From positions 1 to 56,519 of the forward strand of contig NZ_CAJXJX010000002.1 of assembly GCF_913055775.1 (NCBI RefSeq): 56,519 bases of DNA, given 5' to 3'. The DNA is from an uncultured Demequina sp. Its GTDB lineage: Bacteria; Actinomycetota; Actinomycetes; Actinomycetales; Demequinaceae. The position numbers and the translations under genes are program-made. This document shows, in pieces, positions 8,743 through 19,659 of this stretch. Every line of letters starts with the position of its first letter. Within the stretch, counting starts at the first letter, position 1. Under the pieces are notes generated by a model, which was given only the letters and a program-made list of their open reading frames with translations, made no database searches and was not told the DNA's origin.

Positions 8743-9779
8743 CTGCGCACCTCTCTCGGCATTCTGATCGTCACTTCGGTTCGGTCGCCTCGCGCACTGC
8801 GCACCTCTGCGGTGCCGCCGTGCCGCCCCACGCGTCCCACGATCGACTGGCGAATGCCGAGCCGGTCCTCAGGCACCTCATCCGGGTCGAAGCCGGGCCC
8901 GGAATCGCGCACGAACACCTCGTACCCGTCCGCGGTGAGCTCCGCGTAGACGGAGATGGGCTGCTCGCCGTGGCGTGCGGCGTTCGAGACCGCCTCGCGC
9001 GTGGCCTGCACCGCCGCCCACAGCGCCTCGTCGGTCGGGGCGTCGCCCACGCTGACGATGTCGACAGCCACGCCGTGCACGTCCTCCACCTCGCCCACCG
9101 CGTCGGCGAGCGCGGTCGCCACAGACTCGTCGGGAGAGCGGGAGTCCTGGTAGAGGTAGGTGCGCAGGTCGCGCTCCTGCGCGCGGGCGAGCCGCGCCAC
9201 CACGTCGGGATCGCTCGCGCGAGCACGAATCATGGTCAGCGTCTGGAGCACCGAGTCGTGCAGATGCGCGGCGATCTCGGCTCGCTCGTGCTCCCGAATC
9301 CGCTCCTCGCGCTCGACCGACACCTGGCGGATCAGCCGCAGCCACCAGGGCGACAGCAGCAGCCCGATGCCGACGACGACCACCGCCGGCGTGATGATGG
9401 CGCGGGCCACCGCGTTGTCCGTGAACTCCCAGGCCGCGAACCACCACAGCGCCGCGACGCCGAGCGCCAGGCCCACCAGCAGCCGGAGCCACGCATCCCG
9501 GCGGAGCATCCCCGACACGTCGAGCCGACGAGCGTCCTGGCCGAAGGCGCCGTCGAGCGGACTCCACACTAGGCCCAGCGCCGCCAGGAAGACGACGAGC
9601 GGGATCACCCACGGCGCGAGCTCCCCGGTGCCCCAGCGGTCGACCGCCATGACGCCCGCGACGATCAGCAGCGCGAGGCCGCCGAGCACGAGCCACACCG
9701 AGGGCACGCCGCGGCGGCGCGCGAGCGGGCTCGCGAGCGGCCCGTGGACGCGGCGAGCAGGCGTTTCGCTCGTGGTCAT
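8739..9779 (-). CDS. Sensor histidine kinase (HisKA_3 type) partnered with the response regulator
   Basis: Membrane sensor kinase of the NarX/LiaS/DesK class, 346 residues from the ATG at 9779. There are four to five predicted membrane segments in residues 25-165 with very short external loops, so it probably senses the membrane itself or relays from the PspC protein rather than binding a large ligand. The dimerisation/phosphotransfer helix carries the phospho-His in AAHLHDSVLQTL, followed by an HATPase domain with the N-box (EAVSNAARHG) and G-box (RDSGPGF). An in-frame ATG at 9797 exists, but the nearer start fits better. Divergent from the PspC-domain gene. Confidence 0.9.
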   Translation of the reverse strand: MTTSETPARRVHGPLASPLARRRGVPSVWLVLGGLALLIVAGVMAVDRWGTGELAPWVIPLVVFLAALGLVWSPLDGAFGQDARRLDVSGMLRRDAWLRLLVGLALGVAALWWFAAWEFTDNAVARAIITPAVVVVGIGLLLSPWWLRLIRQVSVEREERIREHERAEIAAHLHDSVLQTLTMIRARASDPDVVARLARAQERDLRTYLYQDSRSPDESVATALADAVGEVEDVHGVAVDIVSVGDAPTDEALWAAVQATREAVSNAARHGEQPISVYAELTADGYEVFVRDSGPGFDPDEVPEDRLGIRQSIVGRVGRHGGTAEVRSARGDRTEVTIRMPREVRR

Positions 9780-9853
9780 GGAGACATCGTCACACAAGGG
9801 CAGGCGGTGCCGAGGTGGTGGGGACGGATCTCAGGGGCGCTCCCGCACCAAGG

Positions 9854-9873
9854 TCAGGGTGTCAATCAGGGTG
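9854..9873. promoter_or_regulatory. Direct repeat in the kinase/PspC divergent promoter region
   Basis: TCAGGGTG occurs twice (9854-9861 and 9866-9873), spaced by TCAA, so one unit every 12 bases. A third TCAGGG lies further upstream. On the minus strand the spacing forms TTGACA (9865-9860), a consensus -35 pointing towards the kinase. Candidate binding site for the response regulator; inference only. Confidence 0.4.
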
Positions 9874-9960
9874 GTACCTCATAGCGGTGGACGGGCACCA
9901 CCTCCGAGACTGGGATCAGCGCCGCACCCGTGTGCGGCACCAGGACAGACGAGGAGTGCC

Positions 9961-11739
9961 ATGACCGACGCGCCGCAGCCCCCCAAGGAGGCCGCATTCT
10001 TCACCGCCATCCGCGGATGGCGACTGACCCGAGGCGAGCACGGCGTGCTCGGCGGCGTGGTCGAGGGTCTTGGTGAGCGTGTGGGCCTCGCTGCCGTGCC
10101 GGCGCGCCTGCTGACCGTGCTCGCGGGCTTCATCTTCCCGGGCCTGGTCCTGCTGGCCTACGCCGCCGCGTGGGGCCTGCTGCCCGATCGCCGCGGCGCG
10201 ATCATCATCCAGAACTTCGGCCGCGGCGTCACCAACGTCGGGGCCCTGCTCGGGATCGGCGTCATGACGCTCCTCGGGTTCGGCGCTCTCGACTGGGGCC
10301 CCGTGTTCTCGATCTGGAACGCAGGCGACCTGTTCGACTCCGCGGGTGGAGGCGTCACCGGGCGCATCGGCAGCGTCTTCGGCGTGTTCGCCGTGCTGGT
10401 GCCGCTGGCCCTCCTCGCGGGCGTGGCCGTTCTCGTCGTGGTGCTCGTGCGTCGATCGCGCCGGGCATCCGGCAACGGCGCACCGGGTGGTCCGGGGGCC
10501 CCGGGCGCACCGGGCGCACCGGGTGCACCGGGCGCGGCTCCTGGTGCAGCAGAAGGCGCGGCGCCATCGTCCGCAGCCACCGACGACGCGGCGCACGAGA
10601 GCCCGCAGGACCCGACAACCGGCGACCCGTCGACCGACGACCCGGCAAACCCGAGCACCGCGGCCGCTGCGGCAGCGCTCGGCACTACTGCCGTCGCGGT
10701 CGGCGCCGCCGGCCAGGGGACTCCCGCTGCGCCAGCGACGGGCGCTCCTCAGCCCTGGGAGCCCGCGCTGCTTCCCGGCGACCCGCGCGCCGGCGCCGCT
10801 CCGTCCAGCCGCGCAGTCCCGCGCCCGCCGGCCAGTGCGCCTGCAGCGCCGCAGCCGGCGGCCGGCCTCGTGCCGCCGCCGCCCTCGTACTCCGCGCCGC
10901 CGCAGCCTCCGCGCCCGCCCGCGCCGCCGCGGCCGCCCCGGGTGCCCGGACCGGGCAAGGGCGCGTACCTGGCGTTCCTGGGAGTCATGGTCCTGTCTGC
11001 CGCCATCGTGTTCGGCATCATGCGCGCCGGCGAGCTCGCCGTGGCGCCGCCGCTCGCCTGGGGCGCCTGCCTGACCGTGGGCCTGGGCGCGATCCTCGTA
11101 GTCGTGGCGATCTCCGGTCGCCGGTTCGGCCTCCTGGGCTTCCTGTCCGTGGTCGCCGTCCTCGTCAGCCTGGTGCTGACCGCCAACGCGGATGAGATTC
11201 GGCGAGACTACGCAGACACCGACCAGCCGTGGGCCACCGGCGACTTCTGGGACGACGGCGCTCAGGACACCGAGCCCGACGTCGAGATGACGGAGGCCGA
11301 GGCCGAGGAGCCCTTCGACGCGACGGCCAGCTTCGTCGACGACTACTCGCGGATCTACGTGGGCGAAGGCTGCTGGGCCCTGTCCTCATCCGACGATCCC
11401 GCATCGGTCAGCGACGCGAGCGCATGGAACGGCGCCGGCCAGTCGCGCATTCGCCTCGATGGCGTCACCGAAGACGTGACGATCACCGCCGGTGCGGGTG
11501 CCACGCGCCTCGAGGTTCCCGCGGGCACAGGCGTCATCGTCACCGCCGAGGACTACGTCCACCTCGTGTGGGAGCAGCGCGACCTGGCGTGCGACGCCTG
11601 GCCGGCGGAATGGAGCGGAGCGGACTCGGCGTCCGACCCGACCGAACAGCTCCGCGCCACCAATCCGGGCGAACCGGTCGTCACGATCGCCGCCACCGGC
11701 GAGAGCGCCGCCGTCTTCATCGAGGAGGTCCAGCCATGA
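9961..11739 (+). CDS. PspC-domain membrane protein with collagen-like linker
   Basis: 592-residue envelope-stress protein starting at the ATG at 9961 (AGGAG eight bases upstream). Residues 13-79 form a PspC domain (the segment from GWRLTRGEHGVLGGV to WGLLPDRRG). Two further membrane segments follow (about 85-165). A long low-complexity region (about 172-325) has a run of G-A-P triplets resembling collagen, then Pro/Ala-rich sequence, a second group of three membrane helices (about 335-420) and a C-terminal domain of about 170 residues with two Cys (CWALS and LACDAW) that is probably extracellular and beta-rich. It is divergent from the kinase/regulator pair, the usual partner set. The next gene overlaps its stop by four bases. 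Confidence 0.85.
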   Translation: MTDAPQPPKEAAFFTAIRGWRLTRGEHGVLGGVVEGLGERVGLAAVPARLLTVLAGFIFPGLVLLAYAAAWGLLPDRRGAIIIQNFGRGVTNVGALLGIGVMTLLGFGALDWGPVFSIWNAGDLFDSAGGGVTGRIGSVFGVFAVLVPLALLAGVAVLVVVLVRRSRRASGNGAPGGPGAPGAPGAPGAPGAAPGAAEGAAPSSAATDDAAHESPQDPTTGDPSTDDPANPSTAAAAAALGTTAVAVGAAGQGTPAAPATGAPQPWEPALLPGDPRAGAAPSSRAVPRPPASAPAAPQPAAGLVPPPPSYSAPPQPPRPPAPPRPPRVPGPGKGAYLAFLGVMVLSAAIVFGIMRAGELAVAPPLAWGACLTVGLGAILVVVAISGRRFGLLGFLSVVAVLVSLVLTANADEIRRDYADTDQPWATGDFWDDGAQDTEPDVEMTEAEAEEPFDATASFVDDYSRIYVGEGCWALSSSDDPASVSDASAWNGAGQSRIRLDGVTEDVTITAGAGATRLEVPAGTGVIVTAEDYVHLVWEQRDLACDAWPAEWSGADSASDPTEQLRATNPGEPVVTIAATGESAAVFIEEVQP

Positions 11740-12119
11740 TCACCACCGCAGAGCCGCGCCGTCGCGCGGGGCAGAGGATCGCATCGGCCGTCTGGGGACT
11801 GCTCGTCGCCGGGGCGGGCGGCCTCCTCATCGCCGCGTTCTCCGGATACGACATCGACCTCGAGCTGGCGGCGATCATCACGCTCGGCGCCGTCGGAGGG
11901 TGGCTGCTGCTCGCCGGCATGCTGCGCGGCCTCGGCCGCCAGCGCGACGTCCGTGCCGCCACGACGCCGGTGGTCGAGGAGCCGATGCGCGCCACGCCGC
12001 CGAGCGATGACGCGCCCGACGACTCCACGGAGGGCTCGGACGACACAGACGCGTCGCTCGAGGACGCAGGCGAGGCCTCCGGAGACGGGCCCGGCGCCGA
12101 CGATCAGCCGAAGGGCTGA
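11736..12119 (+). CDS. Small membrane protein with acidic tail, partner of the PspC protein
   Basis: 127 residues, translationally coupled to the PspC-domain gene (ATGA overlap; GAGGAGG just upstream). Two membrane helices (about 16-36 and 43-66) are followed by an Asp/Glu/Ser-rich disordered tail of 55 residues. No named domain is recognised. Position and topology suggest an accessory subunit of the same envelope-stress module. It converges on guaA with a 16-base gap. Confidence 0.75.
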   Translation: MITTAEPRRRAGQRIASAVWGLLVAGAGGLLIAAFSGYDIDLELAAIITLGAVGGWLLLAGMLRGLGRQRDVRAATTPVVEEPMRATPPSDDAPDDSTEGSDDTDASLEDAGEASGDGPGADDQPKG

Positions 12120-12134
12120 CCTCGGCCCGCCCGC

Positions 12135-13709
<1,575 letters not shown>

Positions 13710-13713
<4 letters not shown>

Positions 13714-14108
13714 CCTTCCTGGGACTGGGACGCGCGGACCTCGGTGGTCACGCGGCGCTCGATGACGAAGGACAGCACCGGCACGATGCCGCCCAGGAAC
13801 ATGGTCGCGAGGCGTCCGTAGCCCCACCGCGCCTGCATCCACAGCTGCAGGACCGTCGCGACGTAGACGATGTAGACGAAGCCGTGGACCTGCGCGAGGA
13901 TCCCGAGCCCGGTCTCGACGCTCTCGGTGGCCTCGAAGACCCCCACGTAGCGCAGCATTCCGGCGAAGACGACGATGAGCAGCACGCCGGTGACGATCGC
14001 CATCACGCGGTAGCGCAGCAGGGCGCCTGCAGTCACGGCCGATGCGCGGGTCGAGGGCGCGCTCTGGGCGGCTTCCGGAGCGGTCGAGTCGGCTGCGGGT
14101 TCGGTCAC
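13710..14108 (-). CDS. DUF3817 integral membrane protein
   Basis: 132-residue protein with three membrane helices and the family pattern of a conserved acidic/aromatic first helix ([19 protein letters not shown]), a central [16 protein letters not shown] motif and a short third helix before an Arg-rich end. The GTG at 14108 is chosen because it overlaps the SURF1 stop by four bases and gives the usual family length with a disordered Ala/Ser/Glu N-terminus. A second DUF3817 gene lies at 51849. Function unknown; the neighbourhood of SURF1 is common in actinobacteria. Confidence 0.85.
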
Positions 14109-14902
14109 GCGGATCCTCCGTGGGGCTCGTCTGGCGCGGCAGCCGCGTCGGACGCGGGCGCTGCCCGCCCATTGTCGCGTATCCACCGTGCCGAGATGAA
14201 CACGAAGAACGCGCCGAACAGCCACCACTCGAGCGCGTACGTCAGCGAACGGAAGTCGAGGCTGCACTCGGGCTCCGGCGACGGGAGCGCCCGCGTGCCC
14301 TGCTCCGCCTCGGACGAGGCGAGAAGCGCCGAGTACAGCGGGCTCTCCCACGTCTGGGCGAGCACGGCGGGGGACAGCCCCGACGACCAGAAGGCCCCGT
14401 CGGGCGGCGCCTGCTCAGGCGGGGCCACCGGCGCGGCGCCCTCGCTCGACTGGAGGTAGCCCTCGACCCTGGACGCCTGCCCAGCAGCGGTGTCGAACGC
14501 GTCGACGTCCTCGGGCGCGAGCCACCCCACGATCACGGGGAGCGTCGCCTCCTGCCCCGTGCCGGACGCGTCGGCGCTGACCCGGAACGCGCGGACCACC
14601 AGCACGGCCGCCTCGCCGTCGACCTCGCGGTCGGGAACCAGCGCCACGTCCTCGTCGGCCCACTCCCCTTCCGTCCACACCGCCCGGCCGATGCCGGGTC
14701 CGGCGTTCGAGGCCGGTTCGACGATCGCCGCGATGGGCACGGCCGGGTCCGGGCTGCGCACCTCGCCCTGCTCCGACGCGCGGTTCCACTGCCACAGGCC
14801 CAGGGCACCGCAGACCACGAACGCGGCCGTCGCCAGCGCCAGCGCCGGCGCGACACGGGACCAGCGGACACGGGCGGGCGCGGCCTCGGGTCGTCCTGTC
14901 AT
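14105..14902 (-). CDS. SURF1 family cytochrome oxidase assembly protein
   Basis: 265 residues with the SURF1 layout: an N-terminal membrane helix ending in the signature LGLWQWNRA, a large extracellular domain of about 190 residues, and a C-terminal helix around [23 protein letters not shown]1 proteins help assemble haem-copper cytochrome c oxidase (haem a insertion). The ATG at 14902 overlaps the preceding diguanylate cyclase stop by four bases. Conservation outside the two helices is weak, as is usual in the family. It indicates aerobic respiration in an organism that also has fermentative genes here. Confidence 0.88.
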   Translation of the reverse strand: MTGRPEAAPARVRWSRVAPALALATAAFVVCGALGLWQWNRASEQGEVRSPDPAVPIAAIVEPASNAGPGIGRAVWTEGEWADEDVALVPDREVDGEAAVLVVRAFRVSADASGTGQEATLPVIVGWLAPEDVDAFDTAAGQASRVEGYLQSSEGAAPVAPPEQAPPDGAFWSSGLSPAVLAQTWESPLYSALLASSEAEQGTRALPSPEPECSLDFRSLTYALEWWLFGAFFVFISARWIRDNGRAAPASDAAAAPDEPHGGSA

Positions 14903-16080
14903 GAGCCTCGGCGGCGCGAGCGCGGCTCTGAGGGCTGTGGCGCGGAGGCCTTGACCACGCTGACGCGATCGCGGCCCGCGGTCTTGGCCTGGTAGAGAGC
15001 GTCGTCCGCGCGCCGGATCGCGTGGTCGGCCGTGCCCTCGTAGTCGCCGTCGGTGAGACCGATCGACACCGTGATCGCGAGCTCGTGGCCGTCGCACGCG
15101 ATGGGCTCCGCACCCACCTTCGAGCGCACCCTCTCCATCATGATGGTCGCGTCGCCCAGGGTGGCCTCGGGCAGGACGAAGATGAACTCCTCACCGCCCC
15201 AGCGTCCCACAGTGTCGGACACCCTCAGGCACCCGCGAAGTCGAGCGCCCACCTCCGCCAGGACCCGATCGCCCACTGCGTGACCGTAGGTGTCGTTGAT
15301 CGCCTTGAAGTGGTCGAGGTCCGCGATCGCGAGCGAGTATCGCTCGCCGCCGGGCATGCTGAGCAGCTCGAGCCGCTCCATCACGGGTCGGCGAGTCGCG
15401 AGGCCAGTGAGCGCGTCGGTGTTCGCGAGGTACTCGGCGCGAGCCGCGTTCTCGGCCGCCTCGGCGCGGGCCTGCTCGCCGCGGAAGTGACCGAACGCGG
15501 CAAGGAAGAAGAGCATGGCGGCCGTCAGCACGGCGTTGACGGACAGCAGTGCGTTGAGCAGCACCTCCGGCATGTGTCCGCGCCCCTCGGAGGCCGGCAT
15601 GGTGAACTGCGCGAACAGGAAGGCCGCAAGCGCGGCGGCGGCGTACAGCCAGCGCAGTGCGCGCTGGCGGTCCGTGAACACCAGGAACACCAGTTGGGCG
15701 GCCAGCAGCAGGTAGAGGTGGAGCCCCGCCTCCCATCCCACCCACCACGTGACGGTGAGCAGCTGCACGATCGCGGTCGTCAGCATCGTGAGCACGGCGC
15801 CCAGCTGGCGACCCAGGCGTGCGAGCAGGATGACGAGCACGTACAGGATGGAGAAGCCCAGGTTCATCGCGACCAGGCCCGCGAATGTCGTGAAGTCGTA
15901 GGTGATGAAGAACGCCGTGTAGGACAGCGTGATGATGAGGCCGAACACCGCGATCGCGTGCGTGGTCGAGACCGCCCGGCCGGCATCCCCGCCGAGCCTG
16001 CCGATCCGACGGTCGAACAGCCGTCCGGCCACGTCGGTCAGGTGGCGCCCGCCGTCGGCGGCGCCAGGCCGTGCCCCCAT
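14899..16080 (-). CDS. Membrane-bound diguanylate cyclase (GGDEF) with intact inhibitory site
   Basis: 393-residue protein: six or so membrane helices (about residues 35-200), a short linker helix and a C-terminal GGDEF domain. The active site is GGEEF, one of the two accepted forms, and an RxxD inhibitory site (RVSD) stands exactly five residues before it, so product inhibition by c-di-GMP is expected. The start is set at ATG 16080 because GGGGAGGAG sits six bases upstream; an in-frame ATG 24 bases earlier lacks this. No EAL or HD-GYP phosphodiesterase is in the window. It heads the overlapping chain GGDEF-SURF1-DUF3817-guaA. Confidence 0.9.
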   Translation of the reverse strand: MGARPGAADGGRHLTDVAGRLFDRRIGRLGGDAGRAVSTTHAIAVFGLIITLSYTAFFITYDFTTFAGLVAMNLGFSILYVLVILLARLGRQLGAVLTMLTTAIVQLLTVTWWVGWEAGLHLYLLLAAQLVFLVFTDRQRALRWLYAAAALAAFLFAQFTMPASEGRGHMPEVLLNALLSVNAVLTAAMLFFLAAFGHFRGEQARAEAAENAARAEYLANTDALTGLATRRPVMERLELLSMPGGERYSLAIADLDHFKAINDTYGHAVGDRVLAEVGARLRGCLRVSDTVGRWGGEEFIFVLPEATLGDATIMMERVRSKVGAEPIACDGHELAITVSIGLTDGDYEGTADHAIRRADDALYQAKTAGRDRVSVVKASAPQPSEPRSRRRGS

Positions 16081-16214
16081 GGTTCTCCTCCCCTGCCGCA
16101 GCACGCAGATGCCCCCGCACCCCGCGTCCCCCTCACTGCAGCATCACCAGCCTACCGAGGAGCCGGCACCGCCACGGTCGACGCCCGCGCTCGTGGGCTG
16201 GCGCCGGCGCCGGT

Positions 16215-17348
16215 TCAGCCCCGTCGCTGTGGAGTGAGGGACGCACCCACCACGATGTTGCGTCCCGAGGCCTTCGCGTCGTAGAGCTTGGCGTCGGCAA
16301 GACGGAGGACCTCGTCCTTGCTCGTGTACCGGGGCGCATGCGCGACGCCCACGGAGATGGTCACGCGCTCGAGCACGCCGTCGGACCGGTACTCGGTCTC
16401 GAGCGCCTTGCGCGCCTCGTCCATGAACGCCACCGCCTCGTCGAGCTCCATCCCGGGGAGCACCACCAGGAACTCCTCGCCGCCCCAGCGCGCCACGGTG
16501 CCCCGATCGCCCACCGAGGCCACCAGCGTTCTCGCGACGTTCGACAGCACCACGTCGCCCGCGCCATGCCCCAGGCGGTCGTTGATGCGCTTGAAGCGGT
16601 CGAGGTCCGCGAGCGCCACGCAGTACGTGCCCGCTCGCGCGGTCTGGGAGAGCACCGGGGAGACGCCGCGACGGTTGTACACCTCGGTGAGCGAATCCGT
16701 CCGCGCGGCAATCTCCGCCTCATCGAGCAGGCGCTCGTTGCGGCGGCGCTCGCGCACGAAGAAGTAGTTGTTGAACCACGCCAGCGTGGACACGATCACG
16801 ACCACCAGGATCACGTTCGCCACCGCGAAGCCGCGGAGATGACCGTCGCTGACTGACGCCTCTCCGGAGTCGAACGCGGACCCCCCGTAGGTCCACAGCA
16901 GGGCGCCCGTGGCGAGAACCGTCATGACCAGGCCGCCGAGCCACTCCTGCGGGGTGAAGACCACGAACGCGATCGCGCCGACCGTGAGCAGCGGAAGCTG
17001 GAAACCAGCGTCGATCGAGAACACCGAGGCGAGGAACGTGAACTGGGCGATGGGAACCAGCAGCCCGCTCAGAGTCGCGGACAGGTACAGCCGGCGGCGG
17101 TTCAGGTCGATGCAGATCACCCAGACGCACACCATCGTGAGGTGGGTCAGGCCGGCGGCCGCGGTGACGGGCGGATCCGCGAGGGCGATGACGATCGCCC
17201 AGGGCAGGGACACGATCGCACTCACGAGGAAAAAGCGATTGGCGGCCATCACTGACCGCGCGCGCATCCTGTCGAGCGGCGTGACACCGGCGTTCACGAC
17301 GCCGATGACGGCGCGGGAGAACGGCACGCGTGCTCGCTTCGCGGTCAT
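16215..17348 (-). CDS. Membrane-bound diguanylate cyclase (GGDEF) lacking the inhibitory site
   Basis: 377-residue paralogue of the next gene: about six membrane helices in residues 35-195, then GGDEF. The active-site motif is GGEEF, and the residues coordinating metal and substrate upstream (LADLDRFKRINDRLGHGAGD) are conserved, so it should be active. At the place where an RxxD inhibitory site would stand the sequence is GDRG, so allosteric feedback is probably absent. It lies 134 bases upstream of the other GGDEF gene in the same direction, probably a tandem duplication that diverged in regulation. ATG at 17348; ribosome site poor. Confidence 0.88.
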   Translation of the reverse strand: MTAKRARVPFSRAVIGVVNAGVTPLDRMRARSVMAANRFFLVSAIVSLPWAIVIALADPPVTAAAGLTHLTMVCVWVICIDLNRRRLYLSATLSGLLVPIAQFTFLASVFSIDAGFQLPLLTVGAIAFVVFTPQEWLGGLVMTVLATGALLWTYGGSAFDSGEASVSDGHLRGFAVANVILVVVIVSTLAWFNNYFFVRERRRNERLLDEAEIAARTDSLTEVYNRRGVSPVLSQTARAGTYCVALADLDRFKRINDRLGHGAGDVVLSNVARTLVASVGDRGTVARWGGEEFLVVLPGMELDEAVAFMDEARKALETEYRSDGVLERVTISVGVAHAPRYTSKDEVLRLADAKLYDAKASGRNIVVGASLTPQRRG

Positions 17349-17580
17349 ATCGCGCCCTCGGGTTCGGCTACGGCGATGGATCGCCCCAGGGTGACTCGAC
17401 GCTTCCCCCCGGGCGCCACTCCCCCGGCTGCAGGGAGCGGGTCGAGTCTAGGACAGCCCGCTGACCTGGGGGAACGAACAGTGGTACGCCTCACATCTGC
17501 ATGCAAGCACAGGAATCGCGCCGGAGCCGGCAGGACTTCCGTCGCAGGCACGACTTCGCGCTGCGTGGAAGGATGGTCGC

Positions 17581-19659
17581 GTGGCACAGAGCATCTACAT
17601 CGCGTCCGCAGAGGGCGACAGCGGCAAGTCGACGGTGGCACTGGGCGTCATGGCCCTGCTGGCCAGAACTGTGGGCCGGGTGGGGGTGTTCCGCCCCGTC
17701 GCGCGAGTCGCGGACGGCTCGGACTACGTGCTGAACCTCCTGCTCGGCCACGAGTCCGTCGACCTCACCTATGAGGAGGCCGTCGGCGTCACATACGAGG
17801 ACGTCTTCCGCGACCCCGACCGCGCGCTCACCACGATCGTGCAGCGTTACCACGACGTGGAGCGCCAGTGCGATGCGGTCGTCATCGTGGGCACGGACTA
17901 CACCGACATCTCCGGCGCAGCCGAGTTCGAGTTCAACGCGCGGATCGCCGCGAACCTGGGCGCGCCGGTCGCCCTCGTGGTGCACGGACGCGATCGCACG
18001 CCTCGGGAGATCTCCCGCGTCATCGAGCAGGCGTGCGCCGAGCTCGAGGAGCATCACGCCCGCGTGGCGGCGGTGTTCGCCAACCGCTGCGATGCCGCGC
18101 AGGTCGACCAGATTCGCGAAGCGATGCCGAGCGGCATCGGGATGGGCGCGCTGCCCGAGGACCCCGTGCTGGTCGCGCCGCTGCTGTCCGCGCTCGTGGA
18201 GGCGGTCGACGGCACGGTGCTCGCGGGCGACGAGGCGCTGCTGTCGCGCGAGGTGAGAGACGTCCTCGTGGGCGCGATGAACCCGGAGCACCTGCTGGAG
18301 CACCTGGTCGAGGGCGCCGTCGTGATCACCCCGGGCGACCGGACCGACGCACTGCTGACCTTGCTCTCCGCGCACGCCGCCGAGGGATTCCCGTCCCTCG
18401 CGGGGATCATCCTCAACGGCGGCTTCGCGGCGCCCGAGCCTGTCCGGCGGCTGGTCGAGGGTCTGAGCCCCACCCTGCCCATCATCCACACGGAGCTCGG
18501 CACCTATCAGACCGCTCGCCGCTCCTGGAGCACGCGCGGACGCCTGTCCCGAGAGTCACAGCTCAAGGTGGACCTCGCGCTGTCGATGTTCGAGCGCCAC
18601 GTGGACACCGAGGCGCTCACCGCCCTGCTCGACGTCGCCAAGACCGACGTCGTCACCCCGCTGATGTTCGAGTACGGCCTGCTCGACCGTGCCCGCCAGG
18701 ACAAGAAGCGCATCGTCCTGCCCGAGGGCAACGACGATCGCATCCTGCGCGCCGCATCGAGCCTCCTCACGCGGCAGGTGGTGGACCTGACCATCCTGGG
18801 TGATGAACAGGCGATCCGCGCGAGGGCTGCGGAGCTGGGTCTCGAGATCGACGCCGCCCAGATCATCAGCCCCAGCGACCCCGAGCACGTCGAGCGCTTC
18901 GCCCAGCACTACTACGAGCTGAGGAAGCACAAGGGCGCGACCCTCGACGCCGCGCATGACCGCGTCCAGGACGTCAGCTTCTTCGGGACGATGATGGTGC
19001 AGGAGGGGCTCGCGGACGGCATGGTGTCCGGCGCGGCGCACACCACGGCTCACACGATCATCCCGTCGTTCCAGATCATCAAGACCACGCCGGGAGTCGG
19101 CATCGTCTCCTCGGTCTTCCTCATGTGCCTGTCCGACCGCGTGCTCGTGTACGGCGACTGCGCCGTCAACCCCGATCCCACCGCCGAGCAGCTCGCGGAC
19201 ATCGCGATCTCCTCGGCCGAGACCGCGCGTCAGTTCGACATCGAGCCGCGCGTCGCGATGCTGTCGTACTCGACTGGCGAGTCCGGATCGGGAGACGACG
19301 TCGACAAGGTCCGCGAGGCCACGCGGATCGTCCGCGAGCGCCGCCCTGACCTGGTGGTGGACGGGCCCATGCAGTACGACGCCGCGGTCGAGCCCTCAGT
19401 CGCCGCCAAGAAGGCGCCCGACTCGCCCGTCGCCGGGCGCGCGACCGTGCTGGTCTTCCCGGACCTCAACACGGGAAACAACACCTACAAGGCCGTGCAG
19501 CGCTCGGCGGGAGCCGTCGCGGTCGGCCCGGTCCTGCAGGGCCTGCGCAAGCCCGTGAACGACCTCTCGCGCGGCGCTCTGGTCCAGGACATCGTGAACA
19601 CCGTCGCCATTACCGCCATCCAGGCGCAGTCGATCGACTCAGACAAGGAGAACGCGTGA
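17581..19659 (+). CDS. pta: Phosphate acetyltransferase
   Basis: Interconverts acetyl phosphate and acetyl-CoA. The 692-residue protein is the long form: an N-terminal DRTGG/BioD-like P-loop domain (AEGDSGKSTVALG near residue 10) and a C-terminal PTA_PTB catalytic domain from about residue 365 (DKKRIVLPEGNDDRIL), with the family stretches MVSGAAHTTAHTI and FPDLNTGNNTYKAVQR. GTG start with GGAAGGA nine bases upstream. The stop overlaps the ackA start (GTGA), so the pair is translationally coupled. With the phosphoketolase at 34898 it forms the route from sugar phosphates through acetyl phosphate. Confidence 0.96.
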   Translation: MAQSIYIASAEGDSGKSTVALGVMALLARTVGRVGVFRPVARVADGSDYVLNLLLGHESVDLTYEEAVGVTYEDVFRDPDRALTTIVQRYHDVERQCDAVVIVGTDYTDISGAAEFEFNARIAANLGAPVALVVHGRDRTPREISRVIEQACAELEEHHARVAAVFANRCDAAQVDQIREAMPSGIGMGALPEDPVLVAPLLSALVEAVDGTVLAGDEALLSREVRDVLVGAMNPEHLLEHLVEGAVVITPGDRTDALLTLLSAHAAEGFPSLAGIILNGGFAAPEPVRRLVEGLSPTLPIIHTELGTYQTARRSWSTRGRLSRESQLKVDLALSMFERHVDTEALTALLDVAKTDVVTPLMFEYGLLDRARQDKKRIVLPEGNDDRILRAASSLLTRQVVDLTILGDEQAIRARAAELGLEIDAAQIISPSDPEHVERFAQHYYELRKHKGATLDAAHDRVQDVSFFGTMMVQEGLADGMVSGAAHTTAHTIIPSFQIIKTTPGVGIVSSVFLMCLSDRVLVYGDCAVNPDPTAEQLADIAISSAETARQFDIEPRVAMLSYSTGESGSGDDVDKVREATRIVRERRPDLVVDGPMQYDAAVEPSVAAKKAPDSPVAGRATVLVFPDLNTGNNTYKAVQRSAGAVAVGPVLQGLRKPVNDLSRGALVQDIVNTVAITAIQAQSIDSDKENA

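Noticed and set aside
17349-17580. A riboswitch or RNA gene in the gap before pta
   Set aside because: The 232 bases hold GC-rich short hairpins only; I could not match a c-di-GMP, cobalamin or T-box core, nor a tRNA.
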